Below are positions 52,529-60,455 of a stretch of DNA of 64,000 nucleotides, piece by piece (the stretch's first letter is position 1; every line of letters begins with the position of its first letter). The DNA is from an uncultured Prevotella sp. (lineage in GTDB: Bacteria; Bacteroidota; Bacteroidia; Bacteroidales; Bacteroidaceae). The DNA lies in the NCBI GenBank assembly GCA_900314995.1, contig OMXK01000006.1, positions 1 to 64,000 of the forward strand, written 5' to 3'. The notes under the pieces are model-generated. The model made no database searches and was not told where the DNA came from. It saw nothing but the letters and a program-made list of their open reading frames with translations. The position numbers were made by a program, and so were the translations under genes.

Positions 52529-53010
52529 TATTTATACACTTTCATCGCTCTGTCGATCTCACGACGGTCTTCCTTCTCTTTCAATGTCTGCCGCTTATCA
52601 TACTCTTTCTTACCTTTGCAGAGGGCAATGTCCATCTTGGCACGACCTTTGTCGTCGATGAAGACCAGCAGCGGCACGATCGTGTAACCGGTCTGTTTCG
52701 TTGCGCTCTCCAGGGCTCTAATTTCTTTCTTCGTCAGGAGGAGTTTGCGGTCGCGCTTCATCTCATGGTTGTTGTACGAACCATAGAAATAGGGACTGAT
52801 GCTCATCCCTTTCACCCACATCTCACCATTGATGACGGTGCAGTAAGTGTCTACCAGACTGGCTTTTCCCAGACGGATACTCTTGATCTCCGTACCTGTC
52901 AGTACGATGCCTGCTGTGTAGGTCTCGATAAAGAAGTACTCAAACGAGGCCTTCTTGTTCTTGATCTGTATCGGACTCTTCTTCCTGAGTTGTTCCTCAG
53001 TCTTATTCAT
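52528..53010 (-). CDS. smpB: SsrA-binding protein SmpB
   Basis: A 160-residue tmRNA partner for ribosome rescue. Family blocks: [51 protein letters not shown], and the basic tail [20 protein letters not shown] needed for decoding-centre binding. Its 3' end abuts metH; it follows the DMP19 gene by 14 bases. The ssrA RNA gene itself is not in this window. Confidence 0.96.
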   Translation of the reverse strand: MNKTEEQLRKKSPIQIKNKKASFEYFFIETYTAGIVLTGTEIKSIRLGKASLVDTYCTVINGEMWVKGMSISPYFYGSYNNHEMKRDRKLLLTKKEIRALESATKQTGYTIVPLLVFIDDKGRAKMDIALCKGKKEYDKRQTLKEKEDRREIDRAMKVYK

Positions 53011-53024
53011 CTTTCTTCTATAAC

Positions 53025-53528
53025 TTAATTAATGGTTGCGAAGCGCTCCAGATGGTCGTCTATATAGTGCGCAATGTTCTCAGTCCACTCTTCTTCATGC
53101 TCGATGAAAATATCATCAAGATTGTCAAAGTCGGGGAATTGCTCAAACAATGCCATAAACTCCTCATCCGAACACTCCTTCTCTATCTCTTCCCGATGCT
53201 TCAACCATAGGGTGTGAGCATCATAAATCAGCTTTGACGGGGCACGCATATCCCACAAACGGAGCACTTTTGCCAGTGGGTTCTTAAAGATAAACGGTCC
53301 GTATCCGTTATAGATGAGTTGAACGAAACCGCCGTCCATCACTTCCTTGTGCAGGGTATCCCAAGCCAGTAGCGTCAGCTGGTCGGTATTCAGTTCGGCC
53401 ATCGTCTCTGGTGTCAATTCTCCGCCAATGGCCTCATAGATAGCCTTGACAAACACTTGGATAAAAGCGTCCATCCCGTCCATTGCTGCCTGCTGCAGAT
53501 CAGCATCCTTAACAATCACTTCTTTCAT
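53025..53528 (-). CDS. DMP19-family protein (DUF4375)
   Basis: A 167-residue acidic protein. [18 protein letters not shown] is the DUF4375/DMP19 signature, a family named after a Neisseria DNA-mimic protein. The C-terminus is highly acidic (YSD-poor but rich in E and D, e.g. [16 protein letters not shown]). DNA mimicry in this particular member is not shown. It lies 6 bases after the MBL gene and before smpB. Confidence 0.8.
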   Translation of the reverse strand: MKEVIVKDADLQQAAMDGMDAFIQVFVKAIYEAIGGELTPETMAELNTDQLTLLAWDTLHKEVMDGGFVQLIYNGYGPFIFKNPLAKVLRLWDMRAPSKLIYDAHTLWLKHREEIEKECSDEEFMALFEQFPDFDNLDDIFIEHEEEWTENIAHYIDDHLERFATIN

Positions 53529-53534
53529 TTGCTT

Positions 53535-54338
53535 TCAAATTAGTTCATACACTCCTGATGGCATCGTGCGGCGTAATATCTCCAATTCCAGATCCTTCCC
53601 GGGTATGATGCCGTAACTTCTCAGGATCGTTTCAACCGTTTTACGGGCCAGTTCCGGGTGGTTGTTCTCTTCACTGAGGTGGCATAGCCACACATGACGC
53701 AGCTGCTCGGTCATGTTTTCTGCCAGCGCCTGGCCGCAATCCGCATTTGAGAGATGACCACTGCCACTGAGTATCCGCTTCTTCAAGAACTCCGGATAGG
53801 GGCCGTTCACCACCATCTCCACGTCGTGATTAGCTTCGATCACCAGATAGTTGGCATGCGAGATGCTCTCACGGATCTCATCTGTTATCGTACCGACGTC
53901 TGTGACGATGACAAAGGTGACACCTTCGGCCTGTATCTCGTAGCCCACATTGTCTCTGGCATCATGCGGAACATGGAACGGCCTTATCTGGAAATCGCCA
54001 AGCTGGAACGTCTCATTGGCTGCAATATAGCGCTTCAAGTCATTGGCCACCTTCTTGACGATACAATAGTTCTGGTCGATACCTAGATGCACTTCACTGG
54101 TGGCATAGACTGGCACATGGTACTCATGACTGAAAGAGCCGACAGACTTCACGTGATCGGCATGGTCGTGCGTAATCAGCAACGACTTCACCGAACTGAG
54201 CGATATGCCGTAGTCCTTACAGTGTTTCTTCAGTGTCCGGAGCCCTACTCCGATGTCTATGATGAGTGCGTCTGTCGCGGTCGCCAGATAGTAGCAATTA
54301 CCACTGCTGCCGCTACCAAACGATATAAATTTCAACAT
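53535..54338 (-). CDS. MBL-fold metallo-hydrolase (YycJ/WalJ-like)
   Basis: A 267-residue beta-lactamase-fold hydrolase. It begins MLKFISFGSGSSGNCYYLA, has the metal motif LITHDHADHVKS, later ligands in GHLSNADCGQALA and a C-terminal WLCHLSEENNHPELA. The GSSGN start is typical of the YycJ group, which contains 5'-3' exonucleases involved in mismatch repair and cell-wall-related phenotypes. A TATCTTTG -7 element (54357-54364, minus strand) precedes it. Confidence 0.88.
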   Translation of the reverse strand: MLKFISFGSGSSGNCYYLATATDALIIDIGVGLRTLKKHCKDYGISLSSVKSLLITHDHADHVKSVGSFSHEYHVPVYATSEVHLGIDQNYCIVKKVANDLKRYIAANETFQLGDFQIRPFHVPHDARDNVGYEIQAEGVTFVIVTDVGTITDEIRESISHANYLVIEANHDVEMVVNGPYPEFLKKRILSGSGHLSNADCGQALAENMTEQLRHVWLCHLSEENNHPELARKTVETILRSYGIIPGKDLELEILRRTMPSGVYELI

Positions 54339-54453
54339 CCTTTATTAATTTTCGTGCAAAGATACGAATAAAAAAAGAATTAGGAATTAAGATTTACGAT
54401 TAAATGCTGTGCCTTGTCTTTTTTTAACTATAATTGTTGAAAAGGATTTGGCG

Positions 54454-56670
54454 TCAGAATGGCAAACCGACGGCGAAATGGAAGGCCAAGTCACGACTCA
54501 AGTCAGGATGGATCAGCGGATAATGGGCTTCTTCCTCCGTCTGATAGGCAGGATTGATGGCCTTCATGCCGAGGTCGAAGCGCAGGATGAAGTAGTCGAA
54601 GTTCAGCCTGAGGCCGAGTCCGTAACTGACTGCCAGATCCTGGATCACATTATGGAACTTGAACTGTCCGCCAGGCTGCTCCGGATAGTCGCGCAATGTC
54701 CAAATATTTCCTGCATCAGTAAAAATAGCACCATCGAATTTCCAGAACAGACGGGCACGATATTCCAGATTGACATCCAACTTCAGGTCACCGGTCTGGG
54801 TGATGAAATTAATGCGTCCGTCTTTATCTTTGTATCTGCCAGGCCCCAGACTTCTGACACTCCAGCCTCTCACGCTGTTTGCGCCACCCGAGAAATAGCG
54901 CTTCTCAAATGGCAATACCTTACTGTTTCCATACGGATAGGCGATGCCAATACCAAAATGGAATACCAGTTGGTCGCGTGTTCCTTTCAAGATATTTCGT
55001 GTAAAATCGAAATCCGCCTTTACATATTGCGCATAGGCAATGTCAAAGACCTTATACTGTCCGAGGTCATTCATCTCACCACCGAAAAGTTGCGAACTGA
55101 GTTTAAGCAGGTTGCCTGCCGTCTCGAGATTGGCCTTGAGCGCATACGTACCATTATTATAGGTATAGCCGAATCCCATTTTCATGATAAACTGATCCTC
55201 GTAGTTGTAATGGAGGATCACGTTCGAGTTGGTCTTGTCATCCAGATACTCTTTGCGGAAGGTATCGCTGATCCAAGGCATGAACACATAGTTCAGGTCG
55301 ATGAGATCCACGCGGTAGGTATCATGATGATTCCTCGGATTCCACAGATAGTGCCATCCGGCGGAAAGGACACGCCGCAAGAACTCCGGACGTGTTTGGG
55401 AGTCGAACATAAGCGTCAGTTCACTGGTGGCATTCACCCGCCTTCTGGCCTCCTGACTCAAGAACGGCATGATGAATCGGGGGAACGACAGGCGCGACTC
55501 AATGCTATACTCGATGAAGTCCTGATTGCTATAACCCTCCAGTCCTCTGATGGCCTCGTAGGCACCACGCAGCTTCAGACTGAACGTCTCCGAACCCTTG
55601 AACAAGTTGCGGTTTTGGTAGGTCAGCGAGGCGGCAGCACCAAAATCTCCCGCTGTGTTAGTGCCTTCTGGCTGGAAACTGATTGTTGAGGGCTTGTTGG
55701 TCTGTATCAGGATGCGGGTATCGAGCAGTGTGGTGTCGGCTACAGGCTGGAAACTGATATTCGTGTATTTCACCGCCCCAAGTCTGCCGAAGTGGTTGTA
55801 GGTGTTCTGCAGTCCTTTGGCCGAATAAGGCTCACCCTCTTCCAGAAACGTGTTCTCTCTGAGCACTTTCTCTCGCAGATGAATCACCGAGTCCATCGGA
55901 TTGCCGCTCTCATAGCTGATGTGGCGGATCCAATAACGACTGTGCAGCGTGTCTCCCGAATGTTCGTCGCTCCGATACGGATGGAGTATCATCGTCAGTT
56001 CCACCTGTTTCGTGGCTTCGTTTTTCTTGGCCTGGTAATTGATGAACTCCTTGTGGAAGCGGAAATAGCCGTTATCCTGCAAGAACCTTGTCACTTGTGA
56101 ACGTTCCTGATTCATGGCGTCGATATTAAACTGCATGCCATTCTTCAGAATCGGCTTGTAGTCCTTCATCAGCTCGGCAATCACCGAATCGCGGATGTCA
56201 GTCCGTAATCCTGTAATATAATAAGGTTGTCCCGGATGGAGAATATAGATGGCGTCCACCTTCTTTTTCTTCTTCTGGTCGATGAACAGTTCAACCTCGC
56301 CGTCCAGATAGCCTTTGTTCTGCAGGGCAGACTGAAGGTCCTTGCACGACTGCTGGGCCAGGAGCGTATCGTATCTCACAGGGGCTTCACCCATGTTCCT
56401 GAACGTACGGTTCAGCCACGAACTGTCCTTGCCGGCCATAGCATAGACACCAAGGGGAATCTTCAGCGCAGAGAACCAGCGCGTATTCCCCTTCTGGCGT
56501 ACATAGTCCTTCATCTGAGTCCTGTTGATATCCTTGTACTTGCCGTCGGTGTACACTCTCACATTGTCGAGCATATAGGTGTCTTCCGGCAAATGACGCG
56601 TTGCAGAGCAAGCACATAACAACGACGCGCTTACCAGCCACAGAAAGGGATGCCAACAGGAGGATTTCAT
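54454..56670 (-). CDS. BamA/TamA-family outer-membrane lipoprotein-type barrel protein
   Basis: A 738-residue outer-membrane protein. The N-terminus has a lipoprotein signal with lipobox LLCAC (Cys near residue 21), followed by POTRA-like repeats (about 25-330: YMLDNVRVYTDGKY, QPYYITGLRTDI) and a C-terminal beta-barrel with the BamA signature FSGGANSVRGWSVRSLGPGRY and the final ...FAVGLPF. Bacteroidota carry several such proteins for outer-membrane insertion or translocation; its exact substrate is not clear. The ATG at 56670 gives the lipobox at normal distance. A long overlapping antisense frame is a shadow. Divergent from the TrmH gene. Confidence 0.88.
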   Translation of the reverse strand: MKSSCWHPFLWLVSASLLCACSATRHLPEDTYMLDNVRVYTDGKYKDINRTQMKDYVRQKGNTRWFSALKIPLGVYAMAGKDSSWLNRTFRNMGEAPVRYDTLLAQQSCKDLQSALQNKGYLDGEVELFIDQKKKKKVDAIYILHPGQPYYITGLRTDIRDSVIAELMKDYKPILKNGMQFNIDAMNQERSQVTRFLQDNGYFRFHKEFINYQAKKNEATKQVELTMILHPYRSDEHSGDTLHSRYWIRHISYESGNPMDSVIHLREKVLRENTFLEEGEPYSAKGLQNTYNHFGRLGAVKYTNISFQPVADTTLLDTRILIQTNKPSTISFQPEGTNTAGDFGAAASLTYQNRNLFKGSETFSLKLRGAYEAIRGLEGYSNQDFIEYSIESRLSFPRFIMPFLSQEARRRVNATSELTLMFDSQTRPEFLRRVLSAGWHYLWNPRNHHDTYRVDLIDLNYVFMPWISDTFRKEYLDDKTNSNVILHYNYEDQFIMKMGFGYTYNNGTYALKANLETAGNLLKLSSQLFGGEMNDLGQYKVFDIAYAQYVKADFDFTRNILKGTRDQLVFHFGIGIAYPYGNSKVLPFEKRYFSGGANSVRGWSVRSLGPGRYKDKDGRINFITQTGDLKLDVNLEYRARLFWKFDGAIFTDAGNIWTLRDYPEQPGGQFKFHNVIQDLAVSYGLGLRLNFDYFILRFDLGMKAINPAYQTEEEAHYPLIHPDLSRDLAFHFAVGLPF

Positions 56671-56742
56671 TATTTTCTTTCTTTCAATCTGCAAAAATAC
56701 AAAAAACTCTTAATTCTAAATTCTAATTTCTAAATAAATTCT

Positions 56743-56750
56743 TATCTTTG
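56743..56750 (+). promoter_or_regulatory. -7 element before the TrmH gene
   Basis: TATCTTTG at 56743-56750, 27 bases before the ATG at 56777, in a spacer of AATTCT-type AT-rich repeats. No good -33 box is visible. Confidence 0.5.
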
Positions 56751-56776
56751 TAGCGGAATTAACGACTTTTTTGAAA

Positions 56777-57538
56777 ATGATCAGCAAAAACCAATTCAAA
56801 TTCATCCGACAACTGGACCAGAAGAAATACCGTCGCCGTGAAGGTCTGTTCGTGGCAGAAGGCACAAAAGTGGTGGGCGACCTCCTGCTGCGCTATCAGC
56901 CCCATTCGCTTTTTGCAACGGCGGAATGGCTGGAAGCCAACCGTTCCATCCTCAGTTCGTCTTTGGCCATGACAGAAGTATCCTCCGATGAACTCCAGCG
57001 GATCAGTTTCCAACAGCATCCCCAACAAGTGCTGGCCCTCTTCCCTATTCCTGATCATGCTGCCAGCACAGCCTTTCAGCCTTCGGCGCTCTCTCTGGCG
57101 CTTGATGGCGTGCAGGATCCTGGCAACCTGGGTACCATCATCCGCATCGCAGACTGGTTTGGCATCAAGACCATCTATTGCAGCGAGGATACAGTCGATG
57201 CCTGGAATCCGAAAGTTGTCCAGGCCACGATGGGAAGTATCGCACGCATAAACCTTATTTATATAGACCTGCCAGAGCTGCTTGATACCCTACCCGACTC
57301 CTTCCCCGTCTATGGCACCCTGCTCGATGGTGATGACATCTATCAGCAATCCCTTTCCGAGAATGGACTGATTATCATGGGCAATGAAGGGAACGGGATC
57401 TCTGAGGCTGTCCGTACCCGTATCAACCACCGTCTGCTCATCCCCTCTTTCAGTCAGGGCGATACTGCCGAGAGTCTGAACGTAGCCATCGCCACAGCCA
57501 TCACCTGCTCCGAATTTCGCCGCAGAAAGGCCACATAA
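56777..57538 (+). CDS. TrmH-family (SpoU) RNA 2'-O-methyltransferase
   Basis: A 253-residue RNA methyltransferase. The N-terminal part (FKFIRQLDQKKYRRREGLFVAEG) is the RNA-substrate-binding domain; the knotted SPOUT domain carries the motifs LDGVQDPGNLGTIIRIADWFG, IIMGNEGNGIS and ESLNVAIATAI. It methylates rRNA or tRNA ribose; the target nucleotide is not predictable. A TTG six bases upstream is in frame, but ATG at 56777 is preferred. Divergent from the BamA-like gene, an arrangement often seen in Bacteroidales. Confidence 0.9.
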   Translation: MISKNQFKFIRQLDQKKYRRREGLFVAEGTKVVGDLLLRYQPHSLFATAEWLEANRSILSSSLAMTEVSSDELQRISFQQHPQQVLALFPIPDHAASTAFQPSALSLALDGVQDPGNLGTIIRIADWFGIKTIYCSEDTVDAWNPKVVQATMGSIARINLIYIDLPELLDTLPDSFPVYGTLLDGDDIYQQSLSENGLIIMGNEGNGISEAVRTRINHRLLIPSFSQGDTAESLNVAIATAITCSEFRRRKAT

Positions 57539-57614
57539 TAGTAGTTTTTGGCCTTATTAATAGTTAAAATTCAAAAAACACGCCATTCTTTATCCATATT
57601 CCGTTTTTTTTTCT

Positions 57615-57622
57615 TATCTTTG
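57615..57622 (+). promoter_or_regulatory. -7 element before the lipoprotein gene at 57674
   Basis: TATCTTTG at 57615-57622, 51 bases before the ATG. It rules out an in-frame start at 57548. The -33 position is AT-rich without TTTG. Confidence 0.5.
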
Positions 57623-57673
57623 CAGCACAAAAATATATCAGTAATTAGATTAATCAGTCAAAACCATCCAAAA

Positions 57674-58282
57674 ATGAAACATTTTAGACAAATTCTCTAT
57701 ATCAACATTGGTGTGTTCTCTATGCTTCTGATGTTTGCAGGTTGTCAGAATAGCCCTCAAAACCAGCAGGCTGACAATGTCGTCAGGAAAGACACCATGA
57801 AAACTGTCGCGAAGATGGATTCCGAAATGCAGTTGGAAATGGAACGTGCCGTGATTCTCGATTACGTGCAGAATATCTTCAGGGTAGTCAATGATGACCA
57901 GCGAACCATTACCGGTTTTGTGAATAGCGGACTATGCGACAGAGCCTTCTGCTCAAAATCCTGGAACAAGCTGATCAAGTCCATCAAGAGGAAGGAGTAT
58001 CTCACCGGCACCCTCTTCTTTGAGGTTGATTACTGGACGATGACACGCGATCCGGGGATGGTGACCTTTGAGGATTTTGAGGTCACAAAGCTTGTGATGG
58101 ACGAGAAGGAGAAGTCTGCCTCAGTATCATTTGTGGTCTGTGAATACAATGACGATGTTCCCGCCCGGGTTGATTTGGTCTATGAAGACGGCCGTTGGGT
58201 CATCGACAATTTCTACGACCTCCGCTACATGCTGAACCTCCGCCACTGCATGTGGAACTATCTGAACAACGATTTCATCTGA
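57674..58282 (+). CDS. Hypothetical lipoprotein
   Basis: A 202-residue protein with lipobox LMFAGC (Cys near residue 26) and residues after it (QNSPQNQQ) typical of a flexible linker. The mature part is about 170 residues, beginning with a helix (DSEMQLEMERAVILDYVQNI) and ending in a domain with VDLVYEDGRWVIDNFYDLRY, which resembles small SnoaL/DUF3828-like alpha+beta folds that carry a final Asp-Gly-Arg-Trp turn. I do not assign a family firmly. The DUF4251 gene follows after 37 bases. Confidence 0.75.
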   Translation: MKHFRQILYINIGVFSMLLMFAGCQNSPQNQQADNVVRKDTMKTVAKMDSEMQLEMERAVILDYVQNIFRVVNDDQRTITGFVNSGLCDRAFCSKSWNKLIKSIKRKEYLTGTLFFEVDYWTMTRDPGMVTFEDFEVTKLVMDEKEKSASVSFVVCEYNDDVPARVDLVYEDGRWVIDNFYDLRYMLNLRHCMWNYLNNDFI

Positions 58283-58319
58283 TACTCCCGAAAGATTACC
58301 TGACATCTTTAAGTTCCGT

Positions 58320-58814
58320 ATGAAGACATTCATTACAACATTGCTTTTCACATGCTCAGCACTGGTGACGCTGAGCGGATGCGCCACAGCCGAAGAGCGT
58401 GCTGCGAGGGCTGCAGAACAAGCCTTGAAAGTAAAGACGGCACTCACGCAGCGACGCTATAAGATCGACGTCAACCGCATGTACCCGATGAATGGCAATT
58501 CTAGAAACGTATCTTACGGCTACTCCGTAGAGGTGCGCAACGACACCCTCATCTCCTACCTGCCCTATTTCGGACGCGCTTACAATGTGCCATACGGCGG
58601 AGGTAAGGGCTTAAACTTCTCCGAACGCATCGGCAGCTATCATGAGACGCAGCAGTCTAACGGAGCGCGTGTGATAGATATCGAACTGAAGAACGACGAG
58701 GACATCTATCAATACACCATCAAGGTCTTCGACAACGGCAATTCCTCCATTGACGTCCAGTCCCGCCAGCGCGATCCCATCTCCTACTCCGGCGAAATGG
58801 TCTTCGGGGAATAA
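58320..58814 (+). CDS. DUF4251 domain lipoprotein
   Basis: A 164-residue exported protein with lipobox VTLSGC (Cys near residue 21). The rest is a DUF4251 domain: YKIDVNRMYPMNGNSRNVSY, YLPYFGRAYNVPYGGGKGL, then IELKNDEDIYQYTIKVFDNG. The family is common in Bacteroidetes and its role is unknown. It is downstream of the previous lipoprotein, probably in the same transcript, and is followed by a terminator. Confidence 0.87.
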   Translation: MKTFITTLLFTCSALVTLSGCATAEERAARAAEQALKVKTALTQRRYKIDVNRMYPMNGNSRNVSYGYSVEVRNDTLISYLPYFGRAYNVPYGGGKGLNFSERIGSYHETQQSNGARVIDIELKNDEDIYQYTIKVFDNGNSSIDVQSRQRDPISYSGEMVFGE

Positions 58815-58860
58815 TATAAATTGGATATTTGCAACTGGGGCCTGGCCTCAGAGAGCACTT

Positions 58861-58883
58861 TAGCCCACTCTCCAGGTGGGCTA
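58861..58883 (+). terminator. Terminator after the DUF4251 gene
   Basis: TAGCCCAC (58861-58868) pairs with GTGGGCTA (58876-58883) across a 7-base loop, followed by the T-rich TATTCATTTTT. Confidence 0.75.
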
Positions 58884-58930
58884 TATTCATTTTTCTCCCC
58901 AAAAACTTGGAACATTAAGAAATATTACCT

Positions 58931-58938
58931 ATATTTGC
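58931..58938 (+). promoter_or_regulatory. -7 element before mntA
   Basis: TATATTTG at 58931-58938, 27 bases before the mntA ATG. A weak CTTG about 21 bases upstream (58906-58909) may serve as -33. Confidence 0.5.
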
Positions 58939-58964
58939 ACTCGTAAATTATAAATGTCAGCAAG

Positions 58965-59267
58965 ATGAGTACACAAGCCATTACAGAAAAAATTGCTGAA
59001 TACTTCAAGACGCAACCCGTTTTGAAGGCATGGATTTTTGGTTCCTTTGCCCGTGGAGAAGAAACGTCGGACAGCGATGTGGACATTCTTGTAAGATTCG
59101 ACAGGTCTAAATCCTCTATAGGTTTATTCGCCTACATGCGCATGCATCGTGAATTGGAAGAGAGACTAGGCCGAAAGGTCGACCTCGCTGAAGAAGGTAC
59201 CCTTCGCCCTGCCGCGCAACTAACTGCAAATCGTGACAAAAAATTGATCTATGAGAGAAGCAATTAG
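58965..59267 (+). CDS. mntA: MntA-type nucleotidyltransferase antitoxin
   Basis: A 100-residue minimal nucleotidyltransferase with the exact GSx10DxD motif (GSFARGEETSDSDVDIL, residues about 27-43) and a later acidic residue in RKVDLAEEG. In MntA/HepT systems this protein transfers AMP to a tyrosine of the HEPN toxin and silences it. Its 3' end overlaps the HEPN gene by 17 bases. The gene order antitoxin-toxin and the overlap support a working TA pair. Confidence 0.9.
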   Translation: MSTQAITEKIAEYFKTQPVLKAWIFGSFARGEETSDSDVDILVRFDRSKSSIGLFAYMRMHRELEERLGRKVDLAEEGTLRPAAQLTANRDKKLIYERSN

Positions 59268-59601
59268 GGACATCGACCGTCTGCGACATATCGATGAGTG
59301 CATTGAGCATATTAATGACTATCTTAACGGGAAGTCATTTGAAGAAATGAAAGCAAACGCCATGTGTTTCCATGCTGTTGTCTATAACATCATGATTATT
59401 GGCGAGGCAACAAATCTTCTGACAAAAGATTTTCGTGACCGACACCCAGAAGTACCTTGGCGGGATATTGTTGATATGCGTAATGCTTTGGTGCATGGCT
59501 ACATTACGACCAATGCTACGTTGGTTTGGGATACCTATACTACAGATCTGCCATTGTTGAAAAAACAAATTACTCAATTCATTGAGGAATTAAATAAATA
59601 A
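59251..59601 (+). CDS. hepT: HepT-like HEPN ribonuclease toxin (DUF86)
   Basis: A 116-residue all-helical HEPN protein. The RNase and AMPylation motif R-x4-H-x-Y is complete in RNALVHGY near residues 77-84. AVVYNIMIIGEATNLLT is the DUF86 dimer-helix block. The family cleaves RNA, including tRNA 3' ends in studied members, and is controlled by MntA modification of the motif Tyr. It overlaps mntA by 17 bases and converges, with a 23-base overlap, on a small minus-strand ORF. Confidence 0.9.
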   Translation: MREAIRDIDRLRHIDECIEHINDYLNGKSFEEMKANAMCFHAVVYNIMIIGEATNLLTKDFRDRHPEVPWRDIVDMRNALVHGYITTNATLVWDTYTTDLPLLKKQITQFIEELNK

Positions 59602-59836
59602 TGTTGATTTCCCGTAGCCATTTTCGTCTTGAAGGTTTTCGATCAGTGGCAGCATGGTTCTTCTTAATGGTACTTTCCTTAAATGTGTTGAAATCTTCCT
59701 CCGTGATATTCATCAGGAACTTGTTCTCTTCATTCAAGCCACTCCATCCCTCGATAATCTGTTGAAAAAGCTGCTTCCGCTGATAGTAATTGCTAATATA
59801 GTTCTTTACACGCTCTTCCTTCAGCCTCTTTTCCAT
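59579..59836 (-). CDS. Possible small unknown protein
   Basis: An 85-residue frame (ATG at 59836; an upstream ATG at 59866 adds ten residues) with a lysine- and glutamate-rich, helix-forming composition: MEKRLKEERVKNYISNYYQR, then FLMNITEEDFNTFKES and RKPSRRKW. The composition looks like a real protein rather than a shadow. I do not recognise it, and it may be the remains of a longer gene. Its stop overlaps the end of hepT by 23 bases. A 7-bp inverted repeat (TGCATTT/AAATGCA, 59862-59879) lies at its 5' side. Confidence 0.4.
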   Translation of the reverse strand: MEKRLKEERVKNYISNYYQRKQLFQQIIEGWSGLNEENKFLMNITEEDFNTFKESTIKKNHAATDRKPSRRKWLREINIIYLIPQ

Positions 59837-60026
59837 ATAGGATAAATCCTTTCCACCAGGGTGCATTTAGCAAAATGCATAAAATCGCTGGGGATAATGG
59901 AGTAAATGAAGTGATTGTTAATGATGCTGAAATGTTGTATTGCTTTGTGGAAATTGATATTTTGTTATATCTTTCTACCAAAATATTATATATATCGTTG
60001 TTAATCAATAAGTTAATATGAAAAGT

Positions 60027-60081
60027 ACTTTCTACTAACTTTCTACAAACTTTCTACTAGGTTTCTACTAACTCTCTACTA
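60027..60081 (+). repeat. Five tandem 11-bp repeats, consensus ACTTTCTACTA
   Basis: Units at 60027, 60038, 60049, 60060 and 60071 abut with no spacer: ACTTTCTACTA, ACTTTCTACAA, ACTTTCTACTA, GGTTTCTACTA, ACTCTCTACTA. The 11-bp period is about one helical turn. The same unit occurs five times in the opposite orientation at 60257-60311. Confidence 0.9.
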
Positions 60082-60106
60082 AAATATGGATTTATCGGTA
60101 ATTAGT

Positions 60107-60172
60107 GGGTAGTTTGTTACCGAGTGACGGGTGGTTTGTTACCGAGTAAAAGGTGGTTTGTCGTAATGGGAT
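60107..60172 (+). repeat. Three tandem 22-bp repeats with GTTTGTTACCGAGT core
   Basis: Units start at 60107, 60129 and 60151. The first two share GTTTGTTACCGAGT (60112 and 60134); the third diverges after GTTTGT to GTTTGTCGTAATG (60156-60168). That last 13-mer also occurs at 308-320 in the left-end region. Confidence 0.85.
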
Positions 60173-60176
60173 TTGT

Positions 60177-60194
60177 AAATTCTCTAGAGAATTT
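60177..60194. repeat. Perfect 18-bp palindrome
   Basis: AAATTCTCTAGAGAATTT is fully self-complementary with no loop. It sits just after the 22-bp repeats and near the middle of the two inverted 11-bp arrays. A dimeric protein site is likely. Confidence 0.8.
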
Positions 60195-60256
60195 TGTAAT
60201 CTAGTACTGGCGGAGTTGGCATCATGTAGGGATAAATGCATGGAAAGGTATATTGT

Positions 60257-60311
60257 AAGTAGAAAGTTGGTAGAGACTTTGTAGAAAGAAAGTAGAAAGT
60301 TAGTAGAAAGA
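60257..60311 (-). repeat. Five tandem 11-bp repeats, inverted relative to 60027-60081
   Basis: Units at 60257, 60268, 60279, 60290 and 60301: AAGTAGAAAGT, TGGTAGAGACT, TTGTAGAAAGA, AAGTAGAAAGT, TAGTAGAAAGA. The consensus TAGTAGAAAGT is the reverse complement of the left array's unit. Both arrays have five units and 55 bp. Confidence 0.88.
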
Positions 60312-60401
60312 TGATTTTGGATTAAATTACTTGTAATCAATCGTTTATATATAATATTTGTAGAGAATTTAAAGAAAATAAGAAATTTGAATAGAAAATA
60401 G

Positions 60402-60432
60402 TTGGATATATGAGATAATTATAGTAACTTTG
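60402..60432 (+). promoter_or_regulatory. Predicted VapE promoter
   Basis: TTG (60402-60404), 20 bases, TAACTTTG (60425-60432). Transcription would start near 60439, favouring the ATG at 60456 over the ATG at 60444. Confidence 0.65.
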
Positions 60433-60455
60433 CAGGCAAAAAAATGTATTTTGAT

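Larger units (their letters stand above)
59867..60443. other. AT-rich, repeat-filled intergenic region before the VapE gene
   Basis: No gene is seen. In order it holds five 11-bp repeats (60027-60081), three 22-bp repeats (60107-60172), an 18-bp palindrome (60177-60194), five inverted 11-bp repeats (60257-60311), a strongly AT-rich stretch (60320-60420), and the VapE promoter (60402-60432). AT-rich DNA beside iteron-like arrays and a D5-type helicase gene is the layout of small replicon origins such as that of phage P4; origin function here is inference. Confidence 0.65.

Noticed and set aside
54409-55689. A 426-codon open frame on the plus strand opposite the BamA-like gene
   Set aside because: It lies wholly inside a gene with clear domains on the other strand, has no promoter and reads as a frame shadow with unusual composition.
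60027-60311. Possible CRISPR array
   Set aside because: Units are 11 bp and abut each other without unique spacers, two arrays are in opposite orientation, and no cas genes are present.
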